Source: Bacteroidales bacterium | GTDB lineage: Bacteria; Bacteroidota; Bacteroidia; Bacteroidales; VadinHA17 | Length of the DNA: 64,000 nt | NCBI GenBank assembly: GCA_021371855.1 | Contig: JAJFVL010000018.1 | Location: forward strand, 186,001 to 250,000 | Direction: 5' to 3' | Shown here: positions 9,048 to 17,342 of the stretch, piece by piece | Position numbering within the stretch: the first letter of the stretch is position 1 | Layout of the letters: every line of letters begins with the position of its first letter | Program-made: the position numbers and the translations under genes | Notes under the pieces: model-generated | The model's database searches: none | Seen by the model: the letters and a program-made list of their open reading frames with translations, nothing else | Told to the model about the DNA's origin: nothing

Positions 9048-10099
9048 TCTTCTCTCACAGTTGTTTCATGGGCCAGGTTGATGTTTCCATCGATTATTAC
9101 CAGATCTTCCGGAACAAGTCCCTCTTTTATCGACAGGCTGGTGCTGTTCTCGAACTCCACAGTAACATATTTCCAAATCGCCAGAGAGTCCTGCCGTACG
9201 AATATAACATCTTTCCCCTGGCGGATTACAAGAGCCTCTTTCGGCACTACCAGCCGGTCAGGTACAGGTTTTTTAATTACAACTTTCACGTTCATGCCAT
9301 CGATGAGCCGGCCGTTGTTCTGAAATTCAGCTTTTACTTTCACCATACCGTTTTCATCAACAAGCGGATTAATCTGTGTTATTCTGCCAGCAATGAGTGT
9401 ACTGTCGTTAATGAACGGGATTATACCCACCGGCATACCATTATTAATAAAACTGTATTCCGATTCGATAACCGGAAACTCCACCTCCATTATCTCATCG
9501 AAGATTATTGTGCATAGACTTTTGTAATTCTGATCAGGGTTCCATTGCATGGCTTCGAGGTTGGCAACAACCCCGTTCATAGGGGCATATATACGGGTGT
9601 TATTAAAATTATATTCGGCAACTGCAAGCGAAGTTATCGCATCGTTAAGTCCGCTCCTTATACGGGAGATCTTGATTTTAGCAGGTGACAGGCCTGTGGT
9701 GTCGGTTTTTGAGAAATTACTCAGGAGGTCATCTTTGAAGTTTATCTCTGATTTCTCAAGGTTCTGTTGTGCGCGGGTAAGCGCCATTTTATATTCAAAA
9801 TCCTCAATTACTGCAAGGAGGTCGCCGGATTTTACTTTTTGTCCGTTCTGAATGGAAATTTCCTTAATTATTCCGTTCACTTTGAATGGAACAACAGCTT
9901 TTTTTGATGACCAGGCTTTGCCGTTGCTTATAAGTTCGTGATAGAATGTTGAAGGCAGGAGCTTAATGGTTTTAACAAGCACCGCCTCGGGACGTGATGA
10001 CCGGCGGGCTATCTCCTCGAGGTTTTCGGATTTTTTTGTTTTGCAGGAAAACAGAATCGCTACGATCAGCAGCAGGGTAATTTGGTATCTGACTTTCAT
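9044..10099 (-). CDS. RND efflux periplasmic adaptor lipoprotein (membrane fusion protein)
   Basis: This HlyD/AcrA-like adaptor bridges the inner-membrane permeases and an outer-membrane channel. I place the start at the ATG ending at 10099 (product starting MKVRYQITLLL), because it yields a lipoprotein signal with lipobox ILFSC (C19) and a 351-residue protein. A longer open frame upstream lacks family resemblance. Visible elements are the first lipoyl half (NGIIKEISIQNGQKVKSGDLL), a short helical hairpin, the second lipoyl half (TRIYAPMNGVVANLEAM), a beta-barrel, and a membrane-proximal end with VVPKEALVIRQGKDVIFV. It is the first gene of the adaptor-permease-permease operon and its stop overlaps the next start. 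No outer-membrane factor gene accompanies it. Confidence 0.9.
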   Translation of the reverse strand: MKVRYQITLLLIVAILFSCKTKKSENLEEIARRSSRPEAVLVKTIKLLPSTFYHELISNGKAWSSKKAVVPFKVNGIIKEISIQNGQKVKSGDLLAVIEDFEYKMALTRAQQNLEKSEINFKDDLLSNFSKTDTTGLSPAKIKISRIRSGLNDAITSLAVAEYNFNNTRIYAPMNGVVANLEAMQWNPDQNYKSLCTIIFDEIMEVEFPVIESEYSFINNGMPVGIIPFINDSTLIAGRITQINPLVDENGMVKVKAEFQNNGRLIDGMNVKVVIKKPVPDRLVVPKEALVIRQGKDVIFVRQDSLAIWKYVTVEFENSTSLSIKEGLVPEDLVIIDGNINLAHETTVREE

Positions 10100-10208
10100 C
10101 TTTGCAGAGACTTTTAATGACGATTGTATATAGATATATAAATATAATTTTTTATTTATTAATAGAAAATTCTTCTGACTAAAATATTCGTTGATGTTTG
10201 TTCTGCCC

Positions 10209-10317
10209 TTTTTCTGCCCACTAAATCCCTCCGACGTTTCTGTCGGAGCAGACCCCAATAGGGACTTTTAATTCCGGAAGCTTCACTCCTCCCCATTTGG
10301 GGAGACCGGGAGGTGAA
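10209..10317. repeat. Dispersed palindromic intergenic element
   Basis: This non-coding stretch upstream of the adaptor gene contains two clean inverted repeats: CTCCGAC-GTTTCT-GTCGGAG (10229-10248) and CTCCCC-ATTT-GGGGAG (10289-10304), plus CCCCAATAGGGACTTTTAATTCC between them. This looks like the type of mobile intergenic repeat (CTAAATCCC ... GGGGACTTTT ... CTCCCC/GGGGAG) that I know to be scattered in Bacteroidota genomes. It begins immediately next to a C39 peptidase gene stump. The 359-base gap 10100-10458 otherwise holds only an AT-rich leader upstream of the adaptor gene. Confidence 0.6.
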
Positions 10318-10405
10318 TAATACGTCTTCCACAGAATCTGGCAATCATGCAAAGATGTGACGGACCACAATCCATCGAATCGAGTTGGCTGAAAAAAGGG
10401 GACTC
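10318..10405 (-). pseudogene. Stump of a C39-peptidase-type ABC transporter gene (N-terminal 29 codons, no start codon)
   Basis: Read on the minus strand, the bases encode PFFSQLDSMDCGPS followed by HLCMIARFCG. This is the start of a C39 (double-glycine leader) peptidase domain with its catalytic cysteine in DCGP. In-frame sequence upstream reaches a TGA without an ATG, and after FCGR the homology stops where the dispersed repeat begins. It lies 54 bases downstream of the stop of the intact beta-propeller gene. A full-length version would be a bacteriocin/peptide exporter of about 700 residues that cleaves GG leaders. It is very probably non-functional. A second stump, truncated at almost the same codon, is at 12507-12596. 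Confidence 0.75.
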
Positions 10406-10458
10406 TTTAATTAAAATTACATTCTTCAATCAGATTTGCTGTTTGTTACAAGATCCAA

Positions 10459-11772
10459 TTACTTGCTATTAAAGGTCACCATCATATATAACGGATTGTC
10501 AAATTCAGCTTTCATCAGACTGTCTACAAGCTCTTCAAGTCTTTTCTTTCTTTCAGGGTATTTTGGAGTATTGTTCTTAAAATCATCGCTTGCAATATGT
10601 TCAATCAGTTGTTCAAATCTTATTTTCATAACCATAGTTGAATCATTAACCATTTTAACGGGCATGAACTTTGGTCCGGCATCAATATCATTGTAAAAGC
10701 CAGATGTAAATAGATGATTATCCGTACTTGTCGTTTCAGAGAATACAAGATTTCCTGTTTGTTTATCATAAATACCTAATACGGCGCTTGTATTATACCA
10801 TTGAGTATAATCCTTTGAACCTGGCAGCTTAATTATTTCTGGAGTTAATCTTTTTGCTGGAAAATACTTGGCAAAATCACATACAAGAATCAGAAAATTA
10901 TCAGTTTGATATGCATACTGTAATTTTATATATGAAGAGAAATCTATTTGAGACCAATCTTTTCCTCTTTCAGAGAGAGGTTGTTTATACTTACCAAAAT
11001 CAAAAACATAGGCTGGTATAAGTTGATACTGATAATCCATTTTAAACAACGTGTCATTAAGTAATTCTTTAAAGAAAATTTTATTCCCAAATCTGTATAA
11101 AACTGCATCTCCAGGAGCCTTTGCATGATCTACACCTGGTTCTAACTCAAATAAAATATAATTCTTATAATAATATTTAACATCACCTTTTTTGTCTATC
11201 ATTAAAGCTTTATATTCAACTTGTCCAGTACGATTTTCAATATTACCGAAAATCATTGAATCATTTATCAAAATTGCATCTTCCATGTGATATCCCTCAT
11301 CAGTTGTAAAACCACTTTTATACCTTTTCACAAGAGTGCCATCCATCTTATATTCAATTAGATCGTCACTAAAATAATCATGAATATAGATATTTTCATT
11401 CATAAAAGCCACACTTTTTATTCCTGTATACTCGCCGGGGCCTCTGCCTCGTTTTCCGATTTGCCTGACAAGATGCCCTTTATTATCATAAAGAAGGCAT
11501 ATCCCCCCATCGGAATCTAAAATGTATTTTTCAGAGAAGTCAGAGAGAATATTCCAAGTCCATGATAATGGATGGTCTAAACTATTTTCCAGGGGCACAT
11601 ACCTAACATTATCAGAAAATTGACTAAGATAAATTTTCCGTATATTTTTAACATTAGCACCAATCTCCACAAATGATAAAGCGTCGGTTGTTTTTTTCTT
11701 CTCACAATAGGAGAAAATAAACAAAATAATAAAAAAATAAATTATGATAATTATTTTTCCCATTTTTATCAA
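10459..11772 (-). CDS. 6-bladed beta-propeller lipoprotein
   Basis: A 437-residue protein with a hydrophobic N-terminus and lipobox IFSYC (C23), so probably an exported lipoprotein. The start may be M1 or M4 (MGKIIIII). The body has repeated beta strands and the GRGPGEY motif (109-115) typical of Bacteroidota 6-bladed beta-propeller proteins (NHL/TolB-like, PF17170 family). The C-terminus has a charged helix with FKNNTPKYPERKKRLEELV. Proteins of this family often sit beside small GG-leader or NVEALA-type peptides, as here, where the cysteine-rich precursor gene lies 157 bases upstream. The molecular role is unknown. A frameshifted paralogue is at 12600-13783, and a C39 transporter stump follows this gene. 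Confidence 0.85.
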   Translation of the reverse strand: MIKMGKIIIIIYFFIILFIFSYCEKKKTTDALSFVEIGANVKNIRKIYLSQFSDNVRYVPLENSLDHPLSWTWNILSDFSEKYILDSDGGICLLYDNKGHLVRQIGKRGRGPGEYTGIKSVAFMNENIYIHDYFSDDLIEYKMDGTLVKRYKSGFTTDEGYHMEDAILINDSMIFGNIENRTGQVEYKALMIDKKGDVKYYYKNYILFELEPGVDHAKAPGDAVLYRFGNKIFFKELLNDTLFKMDYQYQLIPAYVFDFGKYKQPLSERGKDWSQIDFSSYIKLQYAYQTDNFLILVCDFAKYFPAKRLTPEIIKLPGSKDYTQWYNTSAVLGIYDKQTGNLVFSETTSTDNHLFTSGFYNDIDAGPKFMPVKMVNDSTMVMKIRFEQLIEHIASDDFKNNTPKYPERKKRLEELVDSLMKAEFDNPLYMMVTFNSK

Positions 11773-11822
11773 TTAGTTAATATCCTTCGTTCTTCATCCT
11801 TTTTCAGATGTTTTATATTTAC

Positions 11823-11857
11823 TGTCGTCATATCAAAGTAATAATGATATGACAACA
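11823..11857 (-). other. Stem-loop between the peptide precursor and beta-propeller genes
   Basis: The arms TGTCGTCATATCA (11823-11835) and TGATATGACAACA (11845-11857) pair over 13 positions with one mismatch around a 9-base loop, 51 bases upstream of the propeller start. There is no T-tract on the minus strand after it, so it is not a classic terminator. It could stabilise the precursor mRNA or limit read-through from the peptide gene. Confidence 0.45.
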
Positions 11858-11929
11858 GTAAAAAATAAAAAATAAAAAAACTTTTAGATACAATTAAAAG
11901 ACCTTAATAATTGGATTTTCATTTGTCTT

Positions 11930-12181
11930 TTACACCCAGGCTGGTCGAGAACATGAACAATCACAACCACCAAATGCCATTCCGAAATAGCTTTCACATT
12001 CACCTTCTACACACCAACTATCCCATCCTCCACAATTTGAGGAGAGGGAGAAATTACTTTCGGAATAACCTTCGCATTGAACAGTACAACTCCAAGTACC
12101 ATACCCTCCTCGAAGAGTGATCAGCTCTTCATTTTTCATTATTTTTCCAGAATTAATCTGCAATTTATTAAGCTTTTTCAT
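11930..12181 (-). CDS. Cysteine-rich GG-leader peptide precursor (GG-Bacteroidales natural-product precursor family)
   Basis: An 83-residue precursor. The leader MKKLNKLQIN followed by MKNEELITLRGG ends in a double glycine (G25-G26), matching the conserved leader of the GG-Bacteroidales natural product precursor family (TIGR04149 type). The 57-residue part after GG is rich in Cys, Gly, Ser and Trp, with eight cysteines (C32, C36, C50, C57, C62, C73, C75, C77) and a FGGCDCSCSRP end. Such precursors are normally cleaved and exported by a C39-peptidase ABC transporter and may be modified. Here only transporter stumps remain, so export would need a transporter encoded elsewhere. The final product (disulfide peptide or modified RiPP) is unknown. 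Confidence 0.8.
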   Translation of the reverse strand: MKKLNKLQINSGKIMKNEELITLRGGYGTWSCTVQCEGYSESNFSLSSNCGGWDSWCVEGECESYFGMAFGGCDCSCSRPAWV

Positions 12182-12324
12182 TTTCGTAAAATTTAATTTT
12201 AGACATTTTTAAACAATTTTCCTGATTTATCCTTTCACAGGCCGGGGCCAAAGTCACGTAATACATTATGGTTGCATAGGCACACATCCTTTCTTGTTTG
12301 AGAAAGGTCCGGGCAGAAAGTGAT

Positions 12325-12401
12325 GGCACAGGGCACAGAGCACAGGGCATTGACCAGAGGGCACGGGGCGCAGGACACAGGGCGCAGAGAACATAGCACA
12401 G
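12325..12401. repeat. Seven-bp (RGCACAG)n repeat
   Basis: Tandem units GGCACAG, GGCACAG, AGCACAG, GGCATTG, followed by degenerate GCACGGG/GCGCAGG/ACACAGG/GCGCAGA copies. It is read in part by a spurious frame that extends the C39 stump. It is the same unit as at 5764-5831. It lies between the stump and the peptide precursor gene. Confidence 0.8.
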
Positions 12402-12459
12402 GAAAGAGCTTTCTGTTCTTTTTTCTGTTAATTTTTTAAGTATTACCTCCTTAATTTTA

Positions 12460-12504
12460 TGACCTGAATGACTTGAATGACTTGAACGACCTGCACGACC
12501 TATA
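12460..12504. repeat. Five copies of a 9-bp TGACTTGAA repeat
   Basis: Five successive 9-mers: TGACCTGAA, TGACTTGAA, TGACTTGAA, CGACCTGCA, CGACCTATA. They directly abut the point where homology of the C39 stump ends, so the transporter gene was lost exactly at this repeat. Confidence 0.8.
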
Positions 12505-12506
12505 TT

Positions 12507-12596
12507 TGCCTTTCCATAGAATTTTGCCACCATGCGAAGGCATGACGGGCCACAATCCATTGAATCGAGCTGTTTATAGAATGGGAAACCTGGCAT
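12507..12596 (-). pseudogene. Stump of a C39-peptidase-type ABC transporter gene (N-terminal 30 codons)
   Basis: The minus strand encodes MPGFPFYKQLDSMDCGPSC then LRMVAKFYGKA, a clear start of a C39 bacteriocin-processing peptidase domain with the catalytic Cys in DCGPSC. After about 30 codons the homology ends and the frame runs through a 9-bp repeat and a 7-bp repeat before stopping, so the remaining product would be meaningless. The ATG is only 3 bases after the stop of the upstream beta-propeller gene, showing the original gene order propeller-then-transporter. The catalytic His and Asp and the whole membrane and ATPase domains are missing. Confidence 0.8.
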
Positions 12597-12599
12597 ATC

Positions 12600-13783
12600 T
12601 TACTTTTTCAATCTCACAATCATCAGAACCGGATTATCTGTCTCTTTAAGGCTGTTAGCCAATTTTTCAAGTTCCTTTTTCTTTTCAAAAGAACTTGGGG
12701 TTGCGTTTTTAAATTCACTGCTAGTAACGTGGATTTTTAACTTATAAGGAGTCACAAAACCTATCATGTATTCCCGGCCATTTTCTTCAAAATAACTCTT
12801 TGGCTCTAACATGGTACCTCCATCTAAATTATTTAAAATACCTGCATCAATATCATTGTCGTTCAGATAATTTAAATATGATTTTTTACTAGACTTATCA
12901 ATGAGTGCAACAACTCTTTGATCCTCATACAGATAAACATAGACTAAAAAATTATTTGTTTCAAATAGCAATTGGGGATCCAAATATTTTGAGATTTTTA
13001 AAAAATAATCAGGTACTGAAGTGAATTCAAGTTTTGACCTTGGCATTCTATATTCGCCAGGAGCAAATAAGAATGATGCTTTATAGCTCAAATCAGGTGA
13101 AATTGAGAAAACGGTACATTGTACTGATTCCAATAATATATTTTGTTTTTAAATTTACATATTCCTCCACTATTTCCTCCACGGCTGGGAAACGCTGGAA
13201 TTGAATTTTTCTTTTGCTTAATTAATTTGCCTAAAGTGTCTATAATTATCCAATTATATTCAGCATGACCCATATTGATATACTGGGATACGAATAAGTT
13301 AGAATAGTAAAAGTCTATCTCACTAAAATTAAAACCATCCTCACTTTTCGGCAAAAGAATGCTTTTGAGGAAATTACCATTTTTAGAAAAAACTTTAATC
13401 GTATTATTTCTATCCATAACATAAACTGCTTCAGTATTTTCGTCGACAGCGAAAGACATACAATAGAGATACTCTCCCGGGCCTCTCCCAAAACCTCCAA
13501 TTTTTCTGGCCATTTTCCCATCCCTGTTAAATGTTATAATGCCAATATTTTGTGCAGCTATATAAATAGAGTTTTTTAGTATTTTATAAGAAGAGTAAAT
13601 TTGGCCAATGGGATAGCGATTATCTAGAGGAATATAAATAATATCATCAGCTAAATCGTCTAATGTGATTTTGTTTTCAACAAAAGTTCTCGGATCTATC
13701 TTATAAATATTACCCTCCGGCGATTTGCAAGCCGGCATAAGAAATAAAATGAAAACCATAAGAAAAAGATTCTTTGGCTTCAT
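12600..13783 (-). pseudogene. 6-bladed beta-propeller lipoprotein gene split by a one-base deletion
   Basis: Two overlapping frames together make one propeller protein of about 395 residues. The first (13783 to 13088) starts MKPKNLFLMV with lipobox MPAC (C19) and carries GRGPGEY (99-105). The second (ending at 12600) gives the C-terminal half with the charged helix SSFEKKKELEKLAN. At about 13116 the sequence reads AATGTACCG. Adding one base after AATG restores N-D-T-V-F, which matches N-D-T-L-F in the intact paralogue at 10459-11772. A sequencing error cannot be excluded. If translated as is, the product is a truncated 231-residue lipoprotein. It lies 3 bases upstream of the C39 stump. Confidence 0.8.
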
Positions 13784-13988
13784 AATATTGATGATCAGGT
13801 TTTGTATCGGTGAATAGTTGTTATTATTTCAAATGTACAACTAAATAAGTAGTTTAACAACTATAAGTATAATTATCTTACTATTTATGACCTTTTGCTC
13901 TTCAATATCATTATTCAGGTTTGATTCCCGGCGAACGCATTGGTTTCAATATTACAACCATTACCTCCTGAGTCTTACCCGTCTGAAA

Positions 13989-14017
13989 ATAAAAAAAGCT
14001 GCCTCATCGGGGCAGCC
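13989..14017 (-). terminator. Rho-independent terminator of the FadL-like porin gene
   Basis: On the minus strand GCTGCC-CCGATGA-GGCAGC is followed directly by seven or more T residues, 25 bases after the porin stop codon. The rest of the 13784-14041 gap shows no gene. Confidence 0.9.
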
Positions 14018-14041
14018 TAAACAAAGGAAGTGTTTTAAGTA

Positions 14042-15526
14042 TTAATAACCGAACTTATAACCGAAAGTAACGGTAAACATGTTTTTAAATATATCAAGAT
14101 TAGCTGCGGCAGTCTCAGCATCACTGTAATACATAATATAATTCTGTGAGTTCATCATCCTTGTATAACCGAAATCGATGGAAACATTCTTATCTCTGAA
14201 TCCGGTTCCGAATGAGATTGAGTTATAGCTAAGATCCTGATTATCCTCTCCTGCTTTAAATGCTTTTCCATAGTATCCATACCCTGTTCTCAGATACAAC
14301 TTGTCAATTCTGAATTCAGCTCCGAGACGAACATTGCTGGCTAATTTCAGCATGGTCTTAATGTCTTCATTTTTAAAGCTGTAGTCATAATTATCACCTG
14401 ACTCTGAGAACCTGGCAGTGCTGTAGTCAACGAATTCATAATCTGCGCTTAACAGAGCAATCTTCTTCACCTGGTATGCAACACCGAATAAAGCCCTGAA
14501 TGGGGTTCTCAGGTTATAGCTGTACCTCGAGGGAGTATCGGAATAATCATAATGATCGCCATCTGTGAAGTTAGAGGACATATCCTCATAGAGGTACTCA
14601 TTAATGTGGTATAACGTCGGTGAATGAAAAGCAAAACCAATACGAAGAGCTTCGACAGGTTTGATTATTGCACCTAACTTAAGCGAGACTCCTGTTCCTG
14701 TATTTTCATAATGATCGGTGTATGTAAAGCTTTTCAATCCTGAAGGCAGAAACGCGTCAGTCGATTCGAGGTGTTCGTAATGGCTGGTGTATTTCAGTCT
14801 GCTTATACCAAGCGTAGCTCCAAAAAAGATCTTATTCGAAAAGTTTCCACCGATTGATATGGCATGTTCACCTGTATACCCTTCATATGAAACAAGACGT
14901 TTTATTGATTGCCCGTATACAGAAGAATTATCTCCATAATTTGAAAAAGCTGTTCCATAGCTTGTTCCTCCTGATCCGGTTATCGTGTCCATGACCCATG
15001 CATCGTAAGCAAGTCTGGCAACGCCTGTAAGATCAGTGTAATATGTGTTATAGTAAGAGTTATCATCTGCCCACGAATCAGCCATAGAACTTTCAATCCC
15101 TATTCCTTTAATTCTTATACTCTGATTGAGGTTATTTGTTTTATTAAATGAGTATCCGAAATTCAGAGCAACAAGGCCGTTTTCGTTTTTGTTTGAGATT
15201 AAATTACTGACTATCCCGGCCTGATTCAGGTTGAAATTGTACAGATAATCAGAACTGAGCCCATTAAAACCAGATTCGGTATTGATATGAAACAGCTGGG
15301 GTGTAATGGAAATTTCAGATGACCTGAAAACACCTAATCCTGCAGGATTCTGGCTCAGGGTCGACATATCGCCACCAAGAGCTGTAAAAGCTCCGCCCAT
15401 CGACATAAATCTGGCTGTTCCCCCATAAAACACCTGGGAGTACCTTAGAGCATCGTCAACGTTCTGGGCAATGATACCACTAAACCCGGAAAATGCTACT
15501 AATATTATTAAATATATCCTTTTCAT
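14042..15526 (-). CDS. OmpP1/FadL-family outer membrane beta-barrel protein
   Basis: A 494-residue protein with a Sec signal (MKRIYLIILVAFSGFSGIIAQ). Its mature start has ALRYSQVFYGGTARFMSMGG and GDMSTLSQNPAGLGVFRSSE, the hallmark of the FadL/OmpP1 family, where the N-terminus plugs the barrel. Alternating aromatic strands follow and the chain ends with an aromatic beta-signal (TVTFGYKFGY). FadL proteins transport hydrophobic compounds across the outer membrane; related Bacteroidota proteins include T9SS component PorV, but this one lacks evidence for that role. It is a single gene with its own terminator; the neighbouring lipoprotein gene is on the same strand 82 bases upstream. Confidence 0.85.
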   Translation of the reverse strand: MKRIYLIILVAFSGFSGIIAQNVDDALRYSQVFYGGTARFMSMGGAFTALGGDMSTLSQNPAGLGVFRSSEISITPQLFHINTESGFNGLSSDYLYNFNLNQAGIVSNLISNKNENGLVALNFGYSFNKTNNLNQSIRIKGIGIESSMADSWADDNSYYNTYYTDLTGVARLAYDAWVMDTITGSGGTSYGTAFSNYGDNSSVYGQSIKRLVSYEGYTGEHAISIGGNFSNKIFFGATLGISRLKYTSHYEHLESTDAFLPSGLKSFTYTDHYENTGTGVSLKLGAIIKPVEALRIGFAFHSPTLYHINEYLYEDMSSNFTDGDHYDYSDTPSRYSYNLRTPFRALFGVAYQVKKIALLSADYEFVDYSTARFSESGDNYDYSFKNEDIKTMLKLASNVRLGAEFRIDKLYLRTGYGYYGKAFKAGEDNQDLSYNSISFGTGFRDKNVSIDFGYTRMMNSQNYIMYYSDAETAAANLDIFKNMFTVTFGYKFGY

Positions 15527-15608
15527 ACGATTTGATTTTTATAAAACTATCCCTACATTCCCATAATCAGAATGAACTATTTAAAAGAATTTCAATATCC
15601 GTTATATG

Positions 15609-17039
15609 TTATCGTCTTCCTCCTGAATGAGATGAACCGCCTGATGAGGACCTTGAACTTGAAGAAGATCCTGATGAATAAGATCCGGATGAAGACGACC
15701 CTGAAGAATATGAGCTTCTTGATGCACCAGATGATCCGCCGCTATAGGATGAGGAAGGTCTGCTGCTGCCAGCCGAAGATCTGTTATACGATCCCGACGA
15801 ATAACCGCTACTGCTGCTTCTTCTGGCGGGAGTTGAATATGATGAAGAAGAACCTGAACTCCGTTGCGTAGGATTTAAAGAAGAATTACTTCTGACATTG
15901 GAATTGGTCCTGACATTAGAATTGGTTCTGACATTACCTGATGAATTCTGATACGACCTGGAGTTTGTACTACTATTCGTACGAACATTAGGAGAGTTTG
16001 TACCTGTTGATACTCTGCTGTTATTATATGATGGTCTGGTGCTCATCCTTGGGTTGCTGTAACTCGGAGTATAGGTTCTGTTAGCGCTGTTATATTCCGA
16101 TTTGGTGTTTGCTGAACTTCTCTGGGTTGCAGTATTGGTTCTGGCAACATCCTGAGTCGTTCTTCTGTCTGTTTGATTGACTGTCTGCGGATTACTCTGC
16201 GTAACTGTCCGTCTTGTTTCCGTAGAAACAGACCGCGAACCGGAGCTGGTTCTGCCAGTAACTCCGGAGACATTGACATCTCTGCGTGAAGATCCTAATT
16301 CATTGGTATTGCTGCTTCTTCTGGAAGTACTTAAACCATAATTGTTGCTCCTTAAGGAAGTTCCTGAGCCAAAATCATTGCTGCTTCTTCTGGAAGTAAG
16401 AGTGCTGGGTCTTTCTCTCCGGCCATAAGGAACAAGACCATTGTCACCATAATGCCAGTAAGGGCCGTAATAATTATTGTATCCTCCATAATAATCGCCG
16501 TAGAGTCCGCCATAATAATATCTGTCATAAAAGCCTCCGTATCCATAATATGGTCTCCAGGAGAACGGGCTGTAAAAATATGGGTCGTAGCCAAAACCAA
16601 ATCCATAACTAAGACCATATCCAAAACCATAGCCAAGGCCGTAGCTGAATCCATATGAAGGGTACATGTCGAAATAGAATGGGTCTCTCCAATAAGGGTA
16701 GAAATAATTACCGTAGAATCTGTTCAGCCTGCCGGCATATGAATAATCATAATAATCATATCCCGTTCCATAGTTATTATTAATAACAATCTGATCATCA
16801 TAATCCTTAGCATCAGCATATTGCTCTGACACGAGAGTATCAGCCCTGTCATAATAACTCTGGGCATCCAGCGTTCCGGCAGCAACTTGTTCATCAACAG
16901 GCGATTGAATTGCTCTTGTAACAGGTTTATCGGAAGGCAGGTAATAAAGATCATCGTACTCTGCTCCTGTGTAAAGTCTTGATGTGCAAGAGCCTAAGGT
17001 CAGCAGTGCAGGAACTAATATGTAAGGTAGTGCTTTCAT
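15609..17039 (-). CDS. Low-complexity lipoprotein: Tyr/Gly-rich domain followed by a Ser/Thr/Arg/Asn-rich tail
   Basis: A 476-residue predicted lipoprotein (lipobox LGSC, C18). Residues about 90-200 are extremely Tyr- and Gly-rich (YGFSYGLGYGFGYG type). From about 205 to the end the chain is Ser/Thr/Arg/Asn-rich with internal near-repeats (NSNVRTNSNVR, SSGSYSSGSSSS). No enzyme motif is visible. It is probably exposed at the cell surface or in the periplasm. I recognise similar Bacteroidota proteins only as hypothetical. It ends 82 bases from the FadL-like gene and may be co-transcribed with it. Confidence 0.7.
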   Translation of the reverse strand: MKALPYILVPALLTLGSCTSRLYTGAEYDDLYYLPSDKPVTRAIQSPVDEQVAAGTLDAQSYYDRADTLVSEQYADAKDYDDQIVINNNYGTGYDYYDYSYAGRLNRFYGNYFYPYWRDPFYFDMYPSYGFSYGLGYGFGYGLSYGFGFGYDPYFYSPFSWRPYYGYGGFYDRYYYGGLYGDYYGGYNNYYGPYWHYGDNGLVPYGRRERPSTLTSRRSSNDFGSGTSLRSNNYGLSTSRRSSNTNELGSSRRDVNVSGVTGRTSSGSRSVSTETRRTVTQSNPQTVNQTDRRTTQDVARTNTATQRSSANTKSEYNSANRTYTPSYSNPRMSTRPSYNNSRVSTGTNSPNVRTNSSTNSRSYQNSSGNVRTNSNVRTNSNVRSNSSLNPTQRSSGSSSSYSTPARRSSSSGYSSGSYNRSSAGSSRPSSSYSGGSSGASRSSYSSGSSSSGSYSSGSSSSSRSSSGGSSHSGGRR

Positions 17040-17342
17040 TTTTGATTCACTCTTTTATTTTTTGAATATAATGCAAATATCATACCAAAGAAACGTAATT
17101 CCAAACATTCTTGTGACGATTCCGTAAATATAATGGCATTCCCCGATTTCCTCAAACTTTACCAGTCATAAAAGAAACATTTGTCTGTAAAGCTCCGGTT
17201 ATCTTTTTTTGATGAAGATTTCATAATGGTGGTATTACTTTCATTCCTCATTTAAGCCCTTCTTTGTTAAGCTGAAGTTTTTAACTATTTTTACGCGATC
17301 TTTTTTTGAAAAATTAATAGACACAAATACTATACCAAAAAG
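17040..17342. other. Intergenic region between two divergent genes
   Basis: An AT-rich 303-base gap that must hold the promoters of the leftward lipoprotein gene and rightward proS. A TTTG near 17309 with a TACTATAC about 19 bases downstream is only a weak match to the Bacteroidota promoter pattern. No small gene or RNA hairpin is evident. Confidence 0.4.

Noticed and set aside
10100..10258. N-terminal extension of the adaptor protein
   Set aside because: The lipoprotein signal begins at the internal Met at 10099; the extension is repeat-derived and AT-rich leader sequence.
10159..10344. A small minus-strand frame upstream of the adaptor gene
   Set aside because: It reads through palindromic intergenic repeat DNA and overlaps the C39 stump in another frame.
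11911..12120. Plus-strand 69-residue frame opposite the peptide precursor
   Set aside because: It is the shadow of the precursor gene; the minus-strand frame has the GG leader and a cysteine-rich core.
12168..12596. A 142-residue open frame as a complete gene
   Set aside because: Only its first 30 codons are homologous to anything (C39 peptidase); the rest reads through 9-bp and 7-bp repeats and overlaps the peptide precursor start.
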